Shown here piece by piece: positions 1 to 7,104 of a stretch of 9,189 bases of DNA. The position numbers and the translations under genes are program-made. The notes below the pieces were generated by a model that saw nothing but the letters and a program-made list of their open reading frames with translations, was not told the origin of the DNA and ran no database searches. Numbering within the stretch: the first letter of the stretch is position 1; every line of letters begins with the position of its first letter. The DNA is from an uncultured Acidaminococcus sp. GTDB taxonomy: Bacteria; Bacillota; Negativicutes; Acidaminococcales; Acidaminococcaceae. Where the stretch lies: NCBI GenBank assembly GCA_905213155.1, contig CAJMHI010000062.1:1-9189 (forward strand), read 5' to 3'.

Positions 1-54
1 TCTATACAGGTAGCGTAATTTCTACCGCTGTTCAATTTGGAGTTGCAATTTACG
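1..54 (+). repeat. Left copy of 54 bp terminal inverted repeat
   Basis: Bases 1-54 are identical to the reverse complement of 9135-9188, and identity stops abruptly at position 55 (A here, G in the other copy). The copy contains GGTAG (9-13) and CTACC (22-26) around an 8-base loop, so it could fold into a small hairpin, and it contains CAATTT twice, 13 bases apart. I do not recognise it as the end of a known insertion-sequence family. The window starts inside it, so the full repeat may be longer. It may be a dispersed repeat that limited an assembly, or a true flanking repeat. Confidence 0.93.
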
Positions 55-83
55 ATTTTATCATATTTTTTCCTAAGGAACAA
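55..83 (-). promoter_or_regulatory. Promoter-like sequence pointing out of the left end
   Basis: On the minus strand TTGTTC (78-83) is followed after exactly 17 bases by TAAAAT (55-60), directly against the edge of the repeat. The -10 is good (5 of 6) and the -35 is weak (3 of 6). If used, transcription would start inside the repeat and leave the window. The surrounding DNA is A/T-rich, so a chance match is quite possible. The matching place beside the right-hand repeat lacks the -10, so this box is not part of the repeat. Confidence 0.25.
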
Positions 84-84
84 A

Positions 85-1587
85 TTACACCGGTAAGACT
101 TGCTGCATGGCTTCCGGCAGTCTGTCCAGCAGGTCCCCGGCTTTCATGCCGATTTTCCCACCTGCAGCCGCCAAATCCCCCGCCAATCCGTGGAGATACA
201 CCCCGCAGCAGGCCGCTTTTTCGAGCGTTAACCCCTGTCCCAATAGCGCCGCAATGGTTCCCGTTAGTACGTCGCCGCAACCGCCGGTAGCCATGCCCGC
301 ATTTCCTGTCGTATTGAAATAAACCTGTCCGTTCGGCAGGGCAATCAGCGCAGGAGTACATTTTAAGACCACCACGGCGTTCCAGCGACTAGCCCCCTCC
401 CGGGCAGCCTTTACCGGGTCATCCAATACGGTTTTGATATTGCACCCTAAGAGCCCCGCCATTTCGCCCGGATGGGGTGTCAGGATTTTTGGGGGCAATT
501 CTTTTAATAGGGTATCCTGTCCATCCAAGGCATTCAGGCCATCCGCATCAATGACTAATGGCTGTTCCAGATGGGGCAGGAGCTGCCGGACAAATTCTAC
601 GGTCTCCGGTGCTTTACCCATTCCCGGCCCCACGGCGATTACGTCATAGTTGTTAAGTGCGTTCAGCCCGGCTTCTGCCAGCGGCCGCACCATAACTTCC
701 GTGGATTTGATAATGAGCGGCTGCAACACTTCCGGTTGTGTGTACAGCGTCACAAGGCCCCCACCAGCACGCACCGCCGCCTTGGAACACAGCTCAGCCG
801 CACCGGCATAACCTAAACTGCCGGCTAATACACCGATTTTCCCGTTCATGCCCTTATGGGCGTTGGCAGGGCGCCGGGATAGCCATGCCTGCACCAAATC
901 TGCTGTCAAGAGCTCCTCCCGGCTTTCCGCTTCTGTCAAAAGAGACGGCGGCGTATTCAGATTGGCAAGGATAATTTCTCCCGTAAAGCTGGCCCCGGGA
1001 TACAGATAGAGGCCTGGCTTAGGAGCAATCATTGTCACCGTTGCCCGGGCCGAAAGCGCCAGCTCCGTTTTGCCCGTGTCCGCTTCTACACCGCTGGGGA
1101 TGTCCACGGCAAGGACTGGAGTAGGCACCATCCGCAAGGTCTCTACAAGGGACCGCACAGGCTCCCGCATACTTCCGTGAAAACTGGTTCCCAGCAGCGC
1201 ATCAATAAATAAATCACTTTGGGCGCAGGCGCTCAGCACCTCTTCCTGCTGGTTTTCCCATACAAAATGCCGCAAAGGGAAGTGCTGGCTCATCCGGTAT
1301 TGGAGTGCCGCCCCCTCCCCAAACTTTTGAGGATCTTCCCCGCAGACGATGGTGATGGCAGCCCCTTTTTGGAAAAGAAACCGGGCCGCTGCCAAGCCGT
1401 CTCCCCCATTATTGCCTTTACCGATCAGGCAGACGATCTTTTTCCCGCCAGTGCCGCCCAAGAGCTTTTCTGCCGCTTGTGCCACAGCCCGCCCGGCATT
1501 TTCAATGAGAACTGCTTCCGGGATGCCTATTTGCTGGATCGCCGCGTCATCCACCTGCTTCATAGCCTTGCCAGAAATCAATTTCAT
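85..1587 (-). CDS. nnr: Bifunctional NAD(P)H-hydrate epimerase / ADP-dependent dehydratase
   Basis: This cytosolic metabolite-repair enzyme restores hydrated NADH and NADPH. The N-terminal half epimerises R- and S-NAD(P)HX, and the C-terminal half dehydrates S-NAD(P)HX, using ADP in the bacterial family. The 500 residues match the usual fused length. The YjeF_N/NnrE domain spans roughly 1-215, with GKGNNGGDG (56-64), DALLGTS (129-135) and DIPSG (162-166). The ribokinase-like NnrD domain spans roughly 230-495, with GPGMG (320-324), DADGLNAL (347-354), HPGEMAGLLG (372-381) and the phosphate loop plus catalytic Asp in GGCGDVL (435-441, D438). A Cys sits where many homologues have Thr in GGTGD. 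The ATG follows the acpS stop by 4 bases, and its GGAGG (1597-1601, 9 bases away) lies inside the acpS end, so coupling to acpS is likely. No terminator is seen after the stop. Confidence 0.96.
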   Translation of the reverse strand: MKLISGKAMKQVDDAAIQQIGIPEAVLIENAGRAVAQAAEKLLGGTGGKKIVCLIGKGNNGGDGLAAARFLFQKGAAITIVCGEDPQKFGEGAALQYRMSQHFPLRHFVWENQQEEVLSACAQSDLFIDALLGTSFHGSMREPVRSLVETLRMVPTPVLAVDIPSGVEADTGKTELALSARATVTMIAPKPGLYLYPGASFTGEIILANLNTPPSLLTEAESREELLTADLVQAWLSRRPANAHKGMNGKIGVLAGSLGYAGAAELCSKAAVRAGGGLVTLYTQPEVLQPLIIKSTEVMVRPLAEAGLNALNNYDVIAVGPGMGKAPETVEFVRQLLPHLEQPLVIDADGLNALDGQDTLLKELPPKILTPHPGEMAGLLGCNIKTVLDDPVKAAREGASRWNAVVVLKCTPALIALPNGQVYFNTTGNAGMATGGCGDVLTGTIAALLGQGLTLEKAACCGVYLHGLAGDLAAAGGKIGMKAGDLLDRLPEAMQQVLPV

Positions 1588-1591
1588 GTGC

Positions 1592-1966
1592 TTATTCCTC
1601 CAGTAACACTTCGGCTACCGCATTGCCTGCCGTGTGGCTGATGCTTACGTGAACCCGTTCCACATGGCGCAAAAGAGCTGCTGCCCGCAGTTTTCCCATC
1701 AGATGCAGCTGCGGACACCCGGTGCGTTCATCTACCAAAATCTCCGCATCCAAAAGCTCACTGCGGTGGATTCCCGTTCCCAGGGCTTTTCCCAAAGCTT
1801 CTTTGGCGGCAAACCGGGCCGCATAGGATTCGCTGCTGTGAGCGCCTTTGCGTTCGCAATAGGCGATTTCGTCCGGGGTAAAAACCTGCTCCTTAAATCC
1901 TTTTTGCCGCAGGGCCCGTTCAATCCGTGCCACTTTGACCATATCAATACCAATTCCGATAATCAT
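1592..1966 (-). CDS. acpS: Holo-[acyl-carrier-protein] synthase
   Basis: This enzyme transfers 4'-phosphopantetheine from CoA to a serine of acyl carrier protein, activating it for fatty-acid synthesis. The 124 residues fit the AcpS-type family (about 120). The N-terminal GIGIDMVKVARIE (4-16) carries the metal-binding Asp8. RFAAKEALGKALGTG (51-65) carries Glu56, the second conserved acidic residue. SISH (108-111) near the C-terminus is the usual closing motif. The frame stays open upstream to 2041, but the ATG at 1964-1966 is chosen because AGGAG (1974-1978) lies 7 bases ahead and the protein then starts exactly as family members do. It lies 77 bases after rarA with no terminator between, and couples to nnr. 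AcpS next to Nnr is a common arrangement in Bacillota. Confidence 0.96.
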   Translation of the reverse strand: MIIGIGIDMVKVARIERALRQKGFKEQVFTPDEIAYCERKGAHSSESYAARFAAKEALGKALGTGIHRSELLDAEILVDERTGCPQLHLMGKLRAAALLRHVERVHVSISHTAGNAVAEVLLEE

Positions 1967-1973
1967 GATTTTT

Positions 1974-1978
1974 CTCCT
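1974..1978 (-). promoter_or_regulatory. Ribosome binding site fixing the acpS start
   Basis: AGGAG on the minus strand, 7 bases before the ATG at 1964-1966. It supports the 124-residue start over the in-frame ATG at 2041, which would add 25 residues not expected in this family. Confidence 0.85.
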
Positions 1979-2043
1979 GCTTTCTATCATACTGGACAAT
2001 TGTGCCAAAGATGGAACAAATCTATGCCTTTTTTCCGACATCT

Positions 2044-3363
2044 CTACGTCTCATGCGCCTTCTTCCAGGCTTTAATTCTCTGCAGCCGCTCCTTATAGCG
2101 CTGCTCTACTCCCTCGTCCGTAGGCTGGTAATAGGCCCGGTCTTTCAGAGAATCCGGCAGGCACTGCATGGCCGCCATTTTTTCCGGCAGGTCATGGGCA
2201 TATTGGTAGCCCTTACCATACCCCAGCTGATTCATCAGCTTCGTAGGGGCGTTGCGGATATTCATGGGAACGGGTTCATCCAGGTGCTCCAGGGCATCCG
2301 TCCGGGCTGTTGCATACGCCACATCCAGTGCATTGCTTTTAGGCGCCATGGATAGATAGATCACGGCATGGGTCAAATTTACGCTGCATTCCGGCATGCC
2401 GATAAAATGACAAGCCTGGTACGCTGCCACGGCAATTTCCAGTCCCCTGGGATCCGCGAGCCCCACATCCTCGCTGGCAAAGCGCACCACCCGCCGGGCA
2501 ATATACAGGGGATCCTCCCCCGCTTCTAGCATCCGGGCCAGCCAGTAGACCGCAGCATCCGGATCCGAATTGCGCATGGATTTGTGGAGAACCGAAATTA
2601 CATTATAGTGTTCTTCCCCGTGCTTGTCGTATAAAAGGTTTTTTTTACTGGTACACTGTTCCACCGTGTCCCGTGTTACATAAATCCCATCCGGGCGTTG
2701 TTCTCCGTTTAACACCACCATTTCCAAGGTGGAAATGGCCGATCGGGCGTCCCCATTGGAAAATTCGCCCACCATGCGGAGCAATTCCTCGTCCATATGC
2801 ACGGATTCTTTGCCAAAGCCCCGGGGATCGGTAAGTGCCCGCTGGAGGATTTTCATAATGTCTTCCGGCTCCAACGCTTTGAGCACGAATACCTTACAGC
2901 GGGATAATAGCGCCCCGTTGATTTCAAAAGAAGGGTTTTCTGTAGTGGCCCCGATGAGAATGATGGAGCCTTTTTCCACATAGGGCAGGAATGCATCCTG
3001 CTGGGCACGGTTAAAGCGATGAATTTCGTCCACAAATACAATCGTCCGGTGTCCAAAGCAGCGGTTTTCTTCTGCTCGCTGCATCACCGCACGGATTTCT
3101 TTTATTCCGCTGGTCACGGCGGAAAAATTAATAAACCCCGCCTTCGTAGACTGAGCAATAATCTGTGCCAGGGTGGTCTTCCCCACGCCGGGAGGCCCCC
3201 AGAATATCATGGAGGAAATCCGGTCCGCTTCAATCAAATTGCGCAAGACCTTGCCCGGATCCAGAAGGTGCTTTTGCCCGACAAATTCATCCAGTGTCCG
3301 TGGCCTGAGCCGTGCCGCCAAAGGTTCTTCCGTCGGTACTGCAAATAAATTATCTTCTTCCAT
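2044..3363 (-). CDS. rarA: Replication-associated recombination protein A (RarA/MgsA) AAA+ ATPase
   Basis: This clamp-loader-like AAA+ ATPase acts at stalled or damaged replication forks together with single-strand binding protein; it is the bacterial relative of eukaryotic Mgs1/WRNIP1. The 439 residues compare with 420-450 for the family. Visible in order: LAARLRPRTLDEFVGQ (15-30), Walker A WGPPGVGKTT (55-64), Walker B VFVDEIHRF (109-117), sensor 1 GATTENPSF (138-146), sensor 2 GDARSAI (204-210), then the C-terminal oligomerisation region with KSMRNSDPDAA (261-271) and a PKSN motif (341-344). The frame runs upstream to a GTG at 3444. The ATG at 3361-3363 is preferred because a strong Shine-Dalgarno sits 9 bases ahead, the upstream codons lie in the promoter and terminator, and the family begins near this point. 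It has its own promoter and probably reads on into acpS and nnr. Confidence 0.97.
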   Translation of the reverse strand: MEEDNLFAVPTEEPLAARLRPRTLDEFVGQKHLLDPGKVLRNLIEADRISSMIFWGPPGVGKTTLAQIIAQSTKAGFINFSAVTSGIKEIRAVMQRAEENRCFGHRTIVFVDEIHRFNRAQQDAFLPYVEKGSIILIGATTENPSFEINGALLSRCKVFVLKALEPEDIMKILQRALTDPRGFGKESVHMDEELLRMVGEFSNGDARSAISTLEMVVLNGEQRPDGIYVTRDTVEQCTSKKNLLYDKHGEEHYNVISVLHKSMRNSDPDAAVYWLARMLEAGEDPLYIARRVVRFASEDVGLADPRGLEIAVAAYQACHFIGMPECSVNLTHAVIYLSMAPKSNALDVAYATARTDALEHLDEPVPMNIRNAPTKLMNQLGYGKGYQYAHDLPEKMAAMQCLPDSLKDRAYYQPTDEGVEQRYKERLQRIKAWKKAHET

Positions 3364-3372
3364 GCTGCCATT

Positions 3373-3379
3373 CACCTCC
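3373..3379 (-). promoter_or_regulatory. Ribosome binding site fixing the rarA start
   Basis: GGAGGTG on the minus strand, within a longer GGGAGGTGAA, 9 bases before the ATG at 3361-3363. It decides against the 27-codon N-terminal extension that is open from the GTG at 3444. Confidence 0.88.
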
Positions 3380-3399
3380 CACAACCGTTCTAACACTTT

Positions 3400-3408
3400 A
3401 TTATACCA
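3400..3408 (-). promoter_or_regulatory. Extended -10 promoter for rarA-acpS-nnr
   Basis: The minus strand reads TGGTATAAT: a perfect TATAAT (3400-3405) with the TG of an extended -10 (3407-3408). A 17-base spacer places the -35 at 3423-3428, which is only the T-run of the preceding terminator, so the extended -10 probably does most of the work. Predicted start near 3393, giving a leader of about 30 bases before rarA. Confidence 0.75.
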
Positions 3409-3422
3409 TTTTCTGCCCATAC

Positions 3423-3452
3423 AAAAAACCGGGGAGCGCTTCACCCGGTTTT
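3423..3452 (-). terminator. Intrinsic terminator at the end of the CLC gene
   Basis: On the minus strand AAAACCGGG (3444-3452) pairs with CCCGGTTTT (3425-3433) across a 10-base loop, giving a 9 bp stem. The 3' arm runs into six Ts (3423-3428), the last four of which are also in the stem. The CLC stop codon TGA (3441-3443) lies in the loop. This closes the five-gene ABC/lysA/CLC unit and separates it from rarA. Confidence 0.85.
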
Positions 3453-5018
3453 ACATCGAAAGATTTTATGCAGTTCTGAGAGTTTTCCATGGTTCGGCAG
3501 CAGATACACATAATCGCCTGCTAAAAGCAGCGTATTGCCCCGGGGAATCAGTTCCATATCCCCCCGCCGCACGCTGATCACCAGAGCGTTGCCCGGAAAA
3601 TGAATCTGGGCCAGTGTTTTTCCTTCCGCATAGGAACCGCCTTCCACTGCCACTTCCAGCAGATGCTGTTCCCGGGGAGCCGCCATTAAATTGGGGTTGC
3701 TTGCCTTTGCCTTCAAGGATTTCTCCAGCATGGCATCAAAAATTGGCGTATCCTCGCAAATTTCCGCAGCCGCATAGGCAAAGATTACGACGATACAAAG
3801 GGGTACCAAATGGTAGAACCGTCCTGTCATTTCCAAAAGGAGCAGCACCGACGTCACAGGCCCCCGGACGCTTCCGGTAAACAGGCCCGCCATGCCAAAA
3901 ACCACCATATGAAGCCGGAAATTTTCCGGCAGCATACCCAGCTGTGCCAAGGTGCCACCGTACAGCCCGCCACACAAAGAACCTAACACCAGCATGGGCT
4001 GGAGGGAGCCGCCAGGCGCCCCGGAAGCCGTACTGCATAAGGTGAAGACAAATTTCCCCACCAGATACACCAGAATCAAAGGAAGGGACCCTTCCAAATC
4101 CACCATGGCTTCAATCAGATTGTCCCCCGCCCCCAAAATCTGCGGGAGCAAATAGGTCACTGGGATGGTCAATAAAAGGGCAAACCCGATCCGCATCCAG
4201 GAATTTTTAAAAATCGGTAGCTGATAAAATTTCCCCATGGCAAACGTGCCTTTGTTAAAAGCTACGCCCGCTAGGCCTGTCAAAATCCCCAAGCCCACCA
4301 GCTGGGGCAGGTAATTCACAGGCATAATCTCCATTTTAGGGATAGCCAGCACCGTTTCATGACCAAATACATTGTGCACCAACAGCGTAGCCGTTGTGGA
4401 CGCCATAAGTGTCGGCACCATCACCAGGGCTGACATATTTTTATGGATGATTTCCATGGTAAACAGCACGCCGGCCAGCGGTGCATTAAAGGCTGCCGCA
4501 ATGCCTGCTCCTGCCCCGCTGCTGATAAGGGCACGGGTTTCCAGATTGGTATTGTCCAGAAAACGCCCTACGCCCTGCCCGGCCATACCGCCGATCTGCA
4601 CCGAGGGGCCTTCTCTTCCCATGGACAAACCAGCCCCGATACCGGTAGCCGTTGCCAGCAGTTTCACCAAAAGAACCCGCATCCAGTGCCGGCTTTTTTC
4701 CAGTCCCAGCACAATGCTCCGGATCTGGGGAATACCGCTGCCGCCCGCCACAGGCACCCAGCGCACCAAGCCGGCGATAAATCCGGCTAGCAGGATAAGA
4801 CCTGCCACCCAAAAAATAATATATACTGGGGGCAGGCTGCGAAGAAAAAGTACCGCCGTTCTCCGGTTTTCCATTACAAAGCCCAGGCACAGCCGCAGCA
4901 CAGTAATCATGGTCCCGGCAAAAAGCCCTACCAGCATTCCTTCAAAGGCCAGTTTTAACTTCAGGTCCGGGATATGGAGGATACCGTTTAAGGTTTTTTC
5001 TCGTTCTACCCTGTTCAT
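3441..5018 (-). CDS. CLC-family chloride/proton exchanger with C-terminal RCK_C domain
   Basis: This is a multi-pass inner-membrane anion transporter of the CLC family, many bacterial members of which exchange two chlorides for one proton. Signature motifs are in order: GSGIP (93-97), GREGP (134-138, with the external gate Glu at E136), FNAPLAGVLF (177-186) and GAPGGSLQP (333-341). Residues about 452-520 after the membrane domain resemble a TrkA/RCK C-terminal regulatory domain, common in Bacillota CLCs. Three positions are unusual: I190 stands where E. coli ClcA has the inner proton Glu203, the GxFxP motif reads GSLQP (Leu for Phe357), and F427 stands at the central Tyr445. Transport is expected, but antiport stoichiometry cannot be assumed. 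The ATG overlaps the lysA TGA as ATGA; I see no convincing own ribosome site, so translation is probably coupled. Confidence 0.95.
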   Translation of the reverse strand: MNRVEREKTLNGILHIPDLKLKLAFEGMLVGLFAGTMITVLRLCLGFVMENRRTAVLFLRSLPPVYIIFWVAGLILLAGFIAGLVRWVPVAGGSGIPQIRSIVLGLEKSRHWMRVLLVKLLATATGIGAGLSMGREGPSVQIGGMAGQGVGRFLDNTNLETRALISSGAGAGIAAAFNAPLAGVLFTMEIIHKNMSALVMVPTLMASTTATLLVHNVFGHETVLAIPKMEIMPVNYLPQLVGLGILTGLAGVAFNKGTFAMGKFYQLPIFKNSWMRIGFALLLTIPVTYLLPQILGAGDNLIEAMVDLEGSLPLILVYLVGKFVFTLCSTASGAPGGSLQPMLVLGSLCGGLYGGTLAQLGMLPENFRLHMVVFGMAGLFTGSVRGPVTSVLLLLEMTGRFYHLVPLCIVVIFAYAAAEICEDTPIFDAMLEKSLKAKASNPNLMAAPREQHLLEVAVEGGSYAEGKTLAQIHFPGNALVISVRRGDMELIPRGNTLLLAGDYVYLLPNHGKLSELHKIFRCKTG

Positions 5019-6280
5019 TGCACTGTATCAAACAGATGGGTAAAGTCCAAGGTGGCAAAATAATCTTTTTCGGTTTCTGCCCGGCGCAGCAAGGCCACGC
5101 TGCCATCTTCCTTCAGCAAAAGTTCTGCGCACCACAATTTGGCATTGTAGTTATAGCCCATAGCGGAACCGTGGGCCCCGGCATCGTGAATAAAGAGGTA
5201 ATCTCCCTCTTCCAGAAGGGGCAGCTTCCGGTCGATGGCAAACTTATCGTTGTTTTCGCACAGACCGCCCGTCACATCATACGTATGGTCACAGGGCGCA
5301 TTTTCTTTGCCCAGCACCGTAATATGATGGTAGGCCCCATACATGGCAGGCCGCATCAAATTGGCAGCACATGCATCCACGCCTGCATATTCCTTGTAAA
5401 TATGCTTGAAATGCAGCACTTTTGTCACCAGTGCCCCATAAGGCCCGGTAACAAAACGGCCCATTTCCGTAAAGATCGCCACATTCCCCATGCCGTTAGG
5501 AACCAGCACTTCATCAAAGACCCTGTGCACGCCTTCCCCAATGGCAAAAATATCATTGGACTTCTGGTCCGGTTTGTACGGAATGCCCACGCCCCCGGAC
5601 AAATTGATAAAGTCCACGGCCACGCCGGTATCCTGCTTCATTTCCACAGCCAGTTCAAACAGCTGCTTAGCCAGTTCCGGATAATATTCGTTACTCACCG
5701 TGTTGCTGGCCAAAAAAGCATGAATCCCAAAATGTTTCACGCCCTTACCTTTTAAAACCCGGAAGGCCTCCCGCAGTTGGTCTTTGGTCATGCCGTACTT
5801 GGAATCGCCAGGATTATCCATAATGGAATTGCCCAGGGCAAAAACGCCTCCGGGATTGTAGCGGCAACAGATGGTCTCCGGAATGGCTGCTACCTCTTCC
5901 AGAAAATCAATCATAGTAAAATCATCCAAATTGATAATCGCCTGTAATTTATAGGCTTCCTGCATATCCTTTACCGGCGTATCGTTGGAAGAAAACATGA
6001 TATCATGGCCTTTAAAGCCCGTCACATCGCTTAAAATCAGTTCCGGATAGGAGGAGCAATCCGTCCCGCAGCCTTCTTCCCGCATGATTTGCAAAATCCC
6101 CGGCAGTGGTGTCGCCTTGACCGCAAAATATTCTTTAAAGCCTTTATTCCAGCTGAAAGCTTTGTTAATATTCCGCACCGTCTGCCGAATGGCTTTTTCG
6201 TCATACACATAAAACGGAGTTGGATACGTTTCTGCAATTTGTTCTGCTTGTTCTTTTGTCAAGAACGGAACCTTGTTCAT
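5015..6280 (-). CDS. lysA: Diaminopimelate decarboxylase-like PLP enzyme
   Basis: This fold-type III, alanine-racemase-like PLP decarboxylase is expected to convert meso-diaminopimelate to lysine. The 421 residues fit LysA. Visible: YFAVKAT (51-57) with the PLP lysine K55, the Gly-rich LSGGVGIPY (227-235), TEMGRF (271-276) in place of the common EPGR, RPAMYGAYHH (310-319), and CENND (341-345) where LysA usually has CES-D, then GYNYN (375-379). The segment normally HCHIGSQ reads HAFLASN (187-193), so F189 sits where the ring-stacking His is expected. From memory, similar sequences in Clostridia are annotated as LysA and share this. AGGAGG (6289-6294) lies 8 bases before the ATG. The gene sits between an amino-acid-type ABC importer and CLC. 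Another amino-acid substrate is possible; PLP decarboxylase is secure, exact substrate less so. Confidence 0.9.
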   Translation of the reverse strand: MNKVPFLTKEQAEQIAETYPTPFYVYDEKAIRQTVRNINKAFSWNKGFKEYFAVKATPLPGILQIMREEGCGTDCSSYPELILSDVTGFKGHDIMFSSNDTPVKDMQEAYKLQAIINLDDFTMIDFLEEVAAIPETICCRYNPGGVFALGNSIMDNPGDSKYGMTKDQLREAFRVLKGKGVKHFGIHAFLASNTVSNEYYPELAKQLFELAVEMKQDTGVAVDFINLSGGVGIPYKPDQKSNDIFAIGEGVHRVFDEVLVPNGMGNVAIFTEMGRFVTGPYGALVTKVLHFKHIYKEYAGVDACAANLMRPAMYGAYHHITVLGKENAPCDHTYDVTGGLCENNDKFAIDRKLPLLEEGDYLFIHDAGAHGSAMGYNYNAKLWCAELLLKEDGSVALLRRAETEKDYFATLDFTHLFDTVQ

Positions 6281-6309
6281 TGGAATTGCCTCCTCATGCT
6301 TTTGCCGGG

Positions 6310-7104
6310 TTACCCCAGCATCATTCTATCGTTATCCAGTTCCGAACCGGCCGCTTTTTCAAATAGGTCCAGGAGGTCCGGAATGGTCAGTTTAGCTTTT
6401 TCTTCTGCACTCACGTCCACTACAATACGGCCTGCATCCATCATGATCAGCCGGTTGCCAAACCGCAGGGCGTCCCGCATATTATGAGTAATCATTAGGG
6501 CCGTCAAATGATCCCGAGCAATAATTTTCTGTGTGAGCCCCAGCACTTTTTCTGCTGTTTTGGGATCCAGAGCCGCCGTGTGCTCATCCAAAAGCAGCAG
6601 TTTCGGCTTGGTCAGAGTAGCCATAAGCAGTGTCAAGGCCTGCCGTTGTCCGCCGGACAGCAGTCCTACCCGGGTGGTAAGACGGTCCTCCAGCCCCAGG
6701 TCCAATTCTTTCAGCATGGTTTTAAACTGCGCCCGTTCATTATCCTTGAGGGCCCAGGATAATCCAGGCGTCTTCCCTCGCCGGGAAGCCAGGGATAAAT
6801 TTTCTTCAATCATCATCCCGGCAGCGGTGCCCATCATAGGATCCTGAAATACCCGGCCGATGTATTTGGCCCGTTTATGTTCCGGCATCCCGGTTACGTC
6901 CACGCCGTCAATTTTGATACTGCCCTTATCCACGGGAAAAACGCCGGCAACAGAATTCAACAGGGTGGATTTCCCAGCGCCATTGCCGCCGATAATAGTG
7001 ATAAAGTCCCCTTCGTCCATGTGCAGCGATACATCCAGCAGGGCTTTTTTTTCATTCACCGTACCGGGGAAAAATGTTTTGGAAATATGCTCCAGTTCCA
7101 GCAT
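6310..7104 (-). CDS. ABC transporter ATPase, TrpZ-like
   Basis: This is the cytoplasmic energy-coupling subunit of the importer formed with the next two genes. The 264 residues carry all ABC motifs: Walker A GGNGAGKST (39-47), Q-loop VFQDP (85-89), signature LSGGQ (149-153), Walker B LLLLDEH (169-175, with D173 and E174), D-loop AALD (177-180) and switch His207 in ITHN. The DEHTAALDP wording is typical of ATPases paired with TrpXYZ-type permeases. The start ATG shares one base with the permease stop (TAATG). The upstream site (AAGGCGGG) is only moderate, so coupling to the permease is likely. A 29-base gap with its own strong Shine-Dalgarno separates it from lysA. The family is certain; the substrate is not readable from this subunit. 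Confidence 0.95.
   Translation of the reverse strand: MLELEHISKTFFPGTVNEKKALLDVSLHMDEGDFITIIGGNGAGKSTLLNSVAGVFPVDKGSIKIDGVDVTGMPEHKRAKYIGRVFQDPMMGTAAGMMIEENLSLASRRGKTPGLSWALKDNERAQFKTMLKELDLGLEDRLTTRVGLLSGGQRQALTLLMATLTKPKLLLLDEHTAALDPKTAEKVLGLTQKIIARDHLTALMITHNMRDALRFGNRLIMMDAGRIVVDVSAEEKAKLTIPDLLDLFEKAAGSELDNDRMMLG

Noticed and set aside
1..54. Idea that the repeat is an intrinsic terminator or a CRISPR repeat
   Set aside because: The hairpin (GGTAG/CTACC) has no following T-run in either direction. There is only one copy per end with no spacer array.
50..361. Minus-strand open frame of 103 codons overlapping the end of nnr
   Set aside because: It is out of frame within nnr, whose own frame is intact with conserved motifs to the end. 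It stops inside the repeat by chance.
1986..2014. Possible separate promoter for acpS: TATGAT on the minus strand at 1986-1991
   Set aside because: No acceptable -35 lies at 16-18 bases; the nearest, TTGGCA (2003-2008), is only 11 bases away. The 8-base palindrome ACAATTGT nearby is short enough to be chance.
2044..3444. Longer RarA protein starting at the GTG at 3444
   Set aside because: The first 27 codons would lie in the terminator and promoter. A strong ribosome site serves the ATG at 3363, and RarA proteins begin close to the LAARLRP motif.
4372..5043. Long plus-strand open frame (223 codons) opposite the CLC gene
   Set aside because: It lies entirely antisense to a clear CLC gene and has no recognisable motif. 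Its composition is that of a reversed hydrophobic coding region.
5018..5755. Plus-strand open frame of 245 codons opposite lysA
   Set aside because: It is a shadow of the lysA codons on the other strand, with no family resemblance and no promoter or ribosome site that stands out.
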